Position numbers and translations under genes: made by a program | Notes under the pieces: generated by a model | What the model was told of the DNA's origin: nothing | Seen by the model: the letters and a program-made list of their open reading frames with translations, nothing else | Databases searched by the model: none | From: Terasakiella sp033100395 | Lineage (GTDB): Bacteria; Pseudomonadota; Alphaproteobacteria; Rhodospirillales; Terasakiellaceae | Direction: 5' to 3' | DNA: 64,000 nucleotides | Assembly (NCBI RefSeq): GCF_033100395.1 | Contig: NZ_JAWLVJ010000005.1 | Span: 141,157 to 205,156, forward strand | Part shown: one piece after another, positions 61,392 to 64,000 of the stretch | Numbering within the stretch: the stretch's first letter is position 1 | Layout of the letters: the number at the start of each line of letters is the position of its first letter

Positions 61392-62594
61392 ATGACTGAT
61401 AAAATTGTCCCCTATAAACACTTGTTAGTCCCCCCGCTTAAGCGTGCAGCTTATTCAGACCGCACGGCTTGGCTGATGGCGCAGATGTCGGCGCTGGCCT
61501 ACATTCGATTTGAAAAAGCAACTACTGTTGATGCAGCTCTTTCGGATGTACTTACTTTGGTGACTGGTGAAAAAGAGGCGGAAAAACAAGTTGATAAGAA
61601 AGAAATCCATAAAGATTTTAATACGACGCAGCTTCTGAATATTTTGCAAAAACTGTCCGATAAAGATGGGCGCAGTGATAATTATGCAAAGTTGGAAACA
61701 GGCCTGAAAGAACTGAAGTTTAAACTGATTGATGTTTTTTCGGTTCATATTCCTTTGATTGCAGATACGCAGGCTTTTATTGCCAAAATCGAACAGGATG
61801 GTCGTGAACCGTTTGTGGTTTTGTCTTTCCGTGGGACGGAACCCAAGAAAATTACTGATATTAAATCTGATCTGGATGCGATGCCAAAGGTTCTGGGACG
61901 TTTGGGTGGACCAGGGCGCAATAAGTTTATTCCCCATGGTCAAAAGTTGAAGGGGGAAGAGGAAAATTGGCCGGAAGTTAAGGTTCATCCAGGTTTTTGG
62001 AAAGCCTTCAATGTCGTGGAAAAACAGCTGCTTGATTGTCTGAAAGAATATAAGCTGGAAGAATTTCCGCTTTATATTACGGGACACAGTTTAGGCGGTG
62101 CGCTGGCAGTTGTAGCGACGCATTCGCTGCCGAGTGAAAATATTGCAGCCTGTTACACATTTGGTGGGCCACGGGTTGGGAATATGCAATTTGGTCAGAT
62201 GATCCGCCCCCCGGTTTATCGCTTTATCAATGCAGCTGATATTGTCCCGCGTCTGCCGCCCGGGGTTGGAGTAGATGTAGCGACGACATTTTTGAGGGCG
62301 ATTCCTTTTATTCCTTACATGGACAAACTGGCTGTACTTCTCGAAAAATTCCGCGGGTATCGCCATTACGGTGATTTACGTTATCTCAGCGCAGCAGAAT
62401 CAGTTGGAACTGAAGAGGAGCCTGAATTTAGGAACTTACTGGTGCTGGCCAATCCACCTCAGATTTCAAGGTGGTATTGGATTTGGACCCGTCTGATGGC
62501 AACCGGTGGTGCTGCTGCTGCCAGTGATCACTCCATTGCGCATTATGTCGATAAACTAGCGTTTTGGGGACATGTGCGTTCAGACAAATCCTGA
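61392..62594 (+). CDS. Class 3 lipase-like alpha/beta hydrolase
   Basis: 400 residues. The nucleophile elbow is GHSLGG with Ser233, preceded by FPLYITG, and an Asp- and His-containing late region is present (FINAADIVPRLPPG; HYGDLRYLS). N-terminal half is helical and Lys-rich (KEAEKQVDKKEIHKD) with no signal peptide, so export by the usual routes is not seen. Class 3 lipases cut acyl esters; some act in toxin or phage-related loci. It lies at the start of an AT-rich accessory segment, 145 bases after cckA. Role unknown. Confidence 0.75.
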   Translation: MTDKIVPYKHLLVPPLKRAAYSDRTAWLMAQMSALAYIRFEKATTVDAALSDVLTLVTGEKEAEKQVDKKEIHKDFNTTQLLNILQKLSDKDGRSDNYAKLETGLKELKFKLIDVFSVHIPLIADTQAFIAKIEQDGREPFVVLSFRGTEPKKITDIKSDLDAMPKVLGRLGGPGRNKFIPHGQKLKGEEENWPEVKVHPGFWKAFNVVEKQLLDCLKEYKLEEFPLYITGHSLGGALAVVATHSLPSENIAACYTFGGPRVGNMQFGQMIRPPVYRFINAADIVPRLPPGVGVDVATTFLRAIPFIPYMDKLAVLLEKFRGYRHYGDLRYLSAAESVGTEEEPEFRNLLVLANPPQISRWYWIWTRLMATGGAAAASDHSIAHYVDKLAFWGHVRSDKS

Positions 62595-62637
62595 GAATGA
62601 TGAGAGAAAGGAGGGGGATTTATGAGGGGCGATAGAT

Positions 62638-63360
62638 ATGAAGTTTGATATAAATGATGGTTGGACCCTATATGACGCTATGGACAGTAGATGCGCAATT
62701 GTTCCTGAGGCCATTAGGACAAAAAAAGCGAAAATCGTAGTTAAAGAGGTTCACTGTGATTTTTGTACAAGTCCGGATGAACATTCATTGGTTGTTTCTC
62801 TGCCCGCAATTAATAAGATTACGGTGGATCAATGTGAAGAATGTAAAGGTGCACGTTTTTTGTATTCGGCTATTGTTATTTTTAAGAAGCCGAAATCAAT
62901 ATTTCAATATGCCTATAAACCGCTTGAAAATCCAATATATGTCCCCCCAATACATACGCCACGTAGTGATCTAAAACCATTGAACCGACAGAAGCACAGA
63001 CAGGCAAATTTGTCAGATATGAAGTATGGGGCATATGTATCCCAAGAGGAATGGGAAAGACGATTAAGGATTAAAGAAAAAAAAGAAAAGCTTCTGCTTT
63101 TGGAAGAGAAGTATTTTCCTGTCCTTGAAAAAATTTTGCCGATACTTGAACGCATCACACGCAAGGAAGATTGTTGGTATTCTAAGATTGAACTTGGCAT
63201 TGGAACTGTCAGTAGTGATGTATCCAGTATGTTATGGGAAACCGAGAAAGGCCTAACAAGTGGCAATAATACCGAAGATGATCATTCTCTATTGGAACAC
63301 ATTAAACAAAAACTTACACAAATTAGAAATGAGTTCGCAAAAATTGAGAATATGATCTAG
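62638..63360 (+). CDS. Unrecognised protein with two CxxC pairs
   Basis: 240 residues. Two CxxC motifs (CDFC and CEEC, about residues 40-65) probably form one zinc ribbon. The middle has basic and Pro-rich stretches (PPIHTPRSDLKPLNRQKHRQ), and the C-terminal third is Lys/Glu-rich helix (RRLRIKEKKEKLLLLEEKYF). I do not recognise the family. Codon use is AT-rich like the following region. It is 43 bases after the lipase gene and may be co-transcribed with it. Confidence 0.6.
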   Translation: MKFDINDGWTLYDAMDSRCAIVPEAIRTKKAKIVVKEVHCDFCTSPDEHSLVVSLPAINKITVDQCEECKGARFLYSAIVIFKKPKSIFQYAYKPLENPIYVPPIHTPRSDLKPLNRQKHRQANLSDMKYGAYVSQEEWERRLRIKEKKEKLLLLEEKYFPVLEKILPILERITRKEDCWYSKIELGIGTVSSDVSSMLWETEKGLTSGNNTEDDHSLLEHIKQKLTQIRNEFAKIENMI

Positions 63361-63525
63361 GGACAGCTATTTTATTTACAACGAGTAATTTCCGGTATTA
63401 TGTAGCAAACACACCTAAATGGATTTATGAGGCGAACATTTAGCAATTTTCCTGATACAACCGTTACTAAACGCACTTGTTTAACGAGTTTAATGTTTTC
63501 TTTTGCAATAATAGCTTAGCTGTTG

Positions 63526-63553
63526 TTGATTTTGAATGCTTCCCTGGTATACA
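63526..63553 (+). promoter_or_regulatory. Possible promoter before the GHKL gene
   Basis: TTGATT, 16-base spacer, TATACA, 108 bases before the start at 63661. The stretch 63361-63660 (300 bases) is AT-rich and otherwise empty; the motif may be chance. Confidence 0.2.
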
Positions 63554-63660
63554 ACTACCAAAGTGTATTTTTAGTATTATGATAAGCAATCAAAGCAACT
63601 CTTATCAGTTGCATGTTGACAAAATGACTGATGCTTAAATTTGTTGAAGAAGGGGTAGTT

Positions 63661-63924
63661 ATGCCAGTAGTTTCAGTGTCAATTCCAGAAGACAAGCTTG
63701 AACAAGTTTTTGCAGTTGCTTTTGCGCCAGTAGTGGCGTTGTCTGAATTGATCAAAAATGCTTCTGACTCTTGCCATATTAAAAAAGACACGATTAAGGT
63801 CTTCATTGAAGAAGACGAGCAAAGAATTCGTATAGTTGATAACGGATACGGATTTAGCGCCAATGATATTTCACAGCTTGGCGTAGTAACCACATCATCA
63901 AAAATGTCTTCTAGGTCCTGTTGA
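63661..63924 (+). pseudogene. GHKL-type ATPase gene, 5' part, cut by an insertion sequence
   Basis: The reading frame starts at ATG 63661 (GAAGAAGGGG upstream) and shows the N-terminal half of a GHKL ATP-binding fold: ALSELIKNASDSC (N box, Glu, Asn and Asp) and VDNGYGFS (DxGxG, G1 box). About 84 native residues are present; then the frame runs into insertion-sequence DNA at about 63914 and ends at a stop at 63922-63924. The missing rest of the fold and any other domain would lie beyond the insertion, outside the window. Relatives include Hsp90/MutL/MORC-like ATPases and proteins of defence systems; which is unknown. Confidence 0.7.
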
Positions 63925-63960
63925 CAAAGTGGATTTACAAATTGCGTAGAATGTGATTCA

Positions 63961-63986
63961 AGACTTCTTTTTATGAGGAGAAGTCT
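63961..63986 (+). promoter_or_regulatory. Hairpin at the transposase ribosome site
   Basis: AGACTTCT (63961-63968) and AGAAGTCT (63979-63986) form a perfect 8-bp stem that covers the GAGGAG ribosome site next to the start codon. Such hairpins in IS elements block translation of transcripts entering from outside. Confidence 0.6.
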
Positions 63987-64000
63987 ATGCGTAATTTGAT
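63987..64000 (+). CDS. Transposase, first codons only (3' end outside window)
   Basis: ATG at 63987 after GAGGAG encodes MRNL and part of the next codon before the window ends. The start and its place 73 bases inside a probable IS end fit an IS5-type transposase. Nothing more can be seen. Confidence 0.5.

Larger units (their letters stand above)
63914..64000 (+). mobile_element. Left end of an insertion sequence (IS5-type suspected)
   Basis: The coding pattern of the ATPase gene breaks at CTAG and is followed by GGTCCTGTTGACAAAGT, which looks like an IS terminal repeat. A transposase-like start follows at 63987. The right end and target duplication are outside the window, so family is only suggested. 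Confidence 0.65.

Overview
The window is a flagellar and surface-glycosylation chromosome segment from an alphaproteobacterium. FlaF, FlbT, FliX, a CckA-type kinase next to flhB, a single-cysteine DksA, an alphaproteobacterial CheZ and a split FhlB are markers of that class. The combination suggests a marine or aquatic member of the Rhodospirillales with polar flagella (Terasakiella or Magnetospirillum relatives). That placement is inferred from gene content; no database was searched.

Layout. 1-5.0 kb (+): sugar-modifying genes (end of a methyltransferase, two SDR enzymes, a CgeB-like glycosyltransferase, a PhyH-type dioxygenase). 5.0-6.2 kb (-): a sugar 3,5-epimerase and a sugar-nucleotidyltransferase. 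6.3-22.3 kb: flagellin with FlaF (two copies), FlbT, a Maf-type flagellin glycosyltransferase, three TPR-glycosyltransferase fusions, and most of a pseudaminic acid pathway (PseB, PseI, a PseH-like GNAT, an SpsF-like cytidylyltransferase; PseC lies at 33-34 kb). 22.3-30.4 kb (-): flgL, flgK, an FlgN-like gene, flgJ, flgI and flgE. 30.5-37.5 kb: a glycosyltransferase, fliX, dksA, pseC, an SMP-30-like periplasmic protein, an XRE regulator, and a PAS plus MCP pair. 37.9-41.3 kb (-): flgF, flgG, flgA, flgH. 41.8-51.2 kb (+): fliL, fliM, a DUF6468-like protein, motE-like, cheY, cheZ, two MotB-like proteins and a 1147-residue TPR protein. 51.4-52.7 kb: speD-speE. 53.0-55.2 kb (-): a response regulator, fliP, fliO, an unknown gene and fhlB. 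55.4-61.2 kb (+): flgB-flgC-fliE-fliQ-fliR-flhB-cckA. 61.4-64 kb: an AT-rich accessory end with a lipase, a CxxC protein, and a GHKL-type ATPase gene cut by an insertion sequence that runs off the window.

Regulation visible in the sequence. Three well-formed sigma-54 promoters lie before flgE, flgI and flgF. Flagellin has a TTGACA-type promoter whose -35 lies inside the end of the upstream gene, and its mRNA leader has a small hairpin that hides a second Shine-Dalgarno-like sequence, a plausible target for FlbT. flgF, flgG and flgH share a conserved leader motif.

The most unusual items are two adjacent branched inverted-repeat elements between speE and the response regulator (52.77-52.97 kb), the shared flgF/G/H leader, the tandem TPR-glycosyltransferases beside flagellin, a 96-residue repeat in FlgL, a duplicated acidic DLAAEWE module in FliM, and an unknown 268-residue gene beside flbT.
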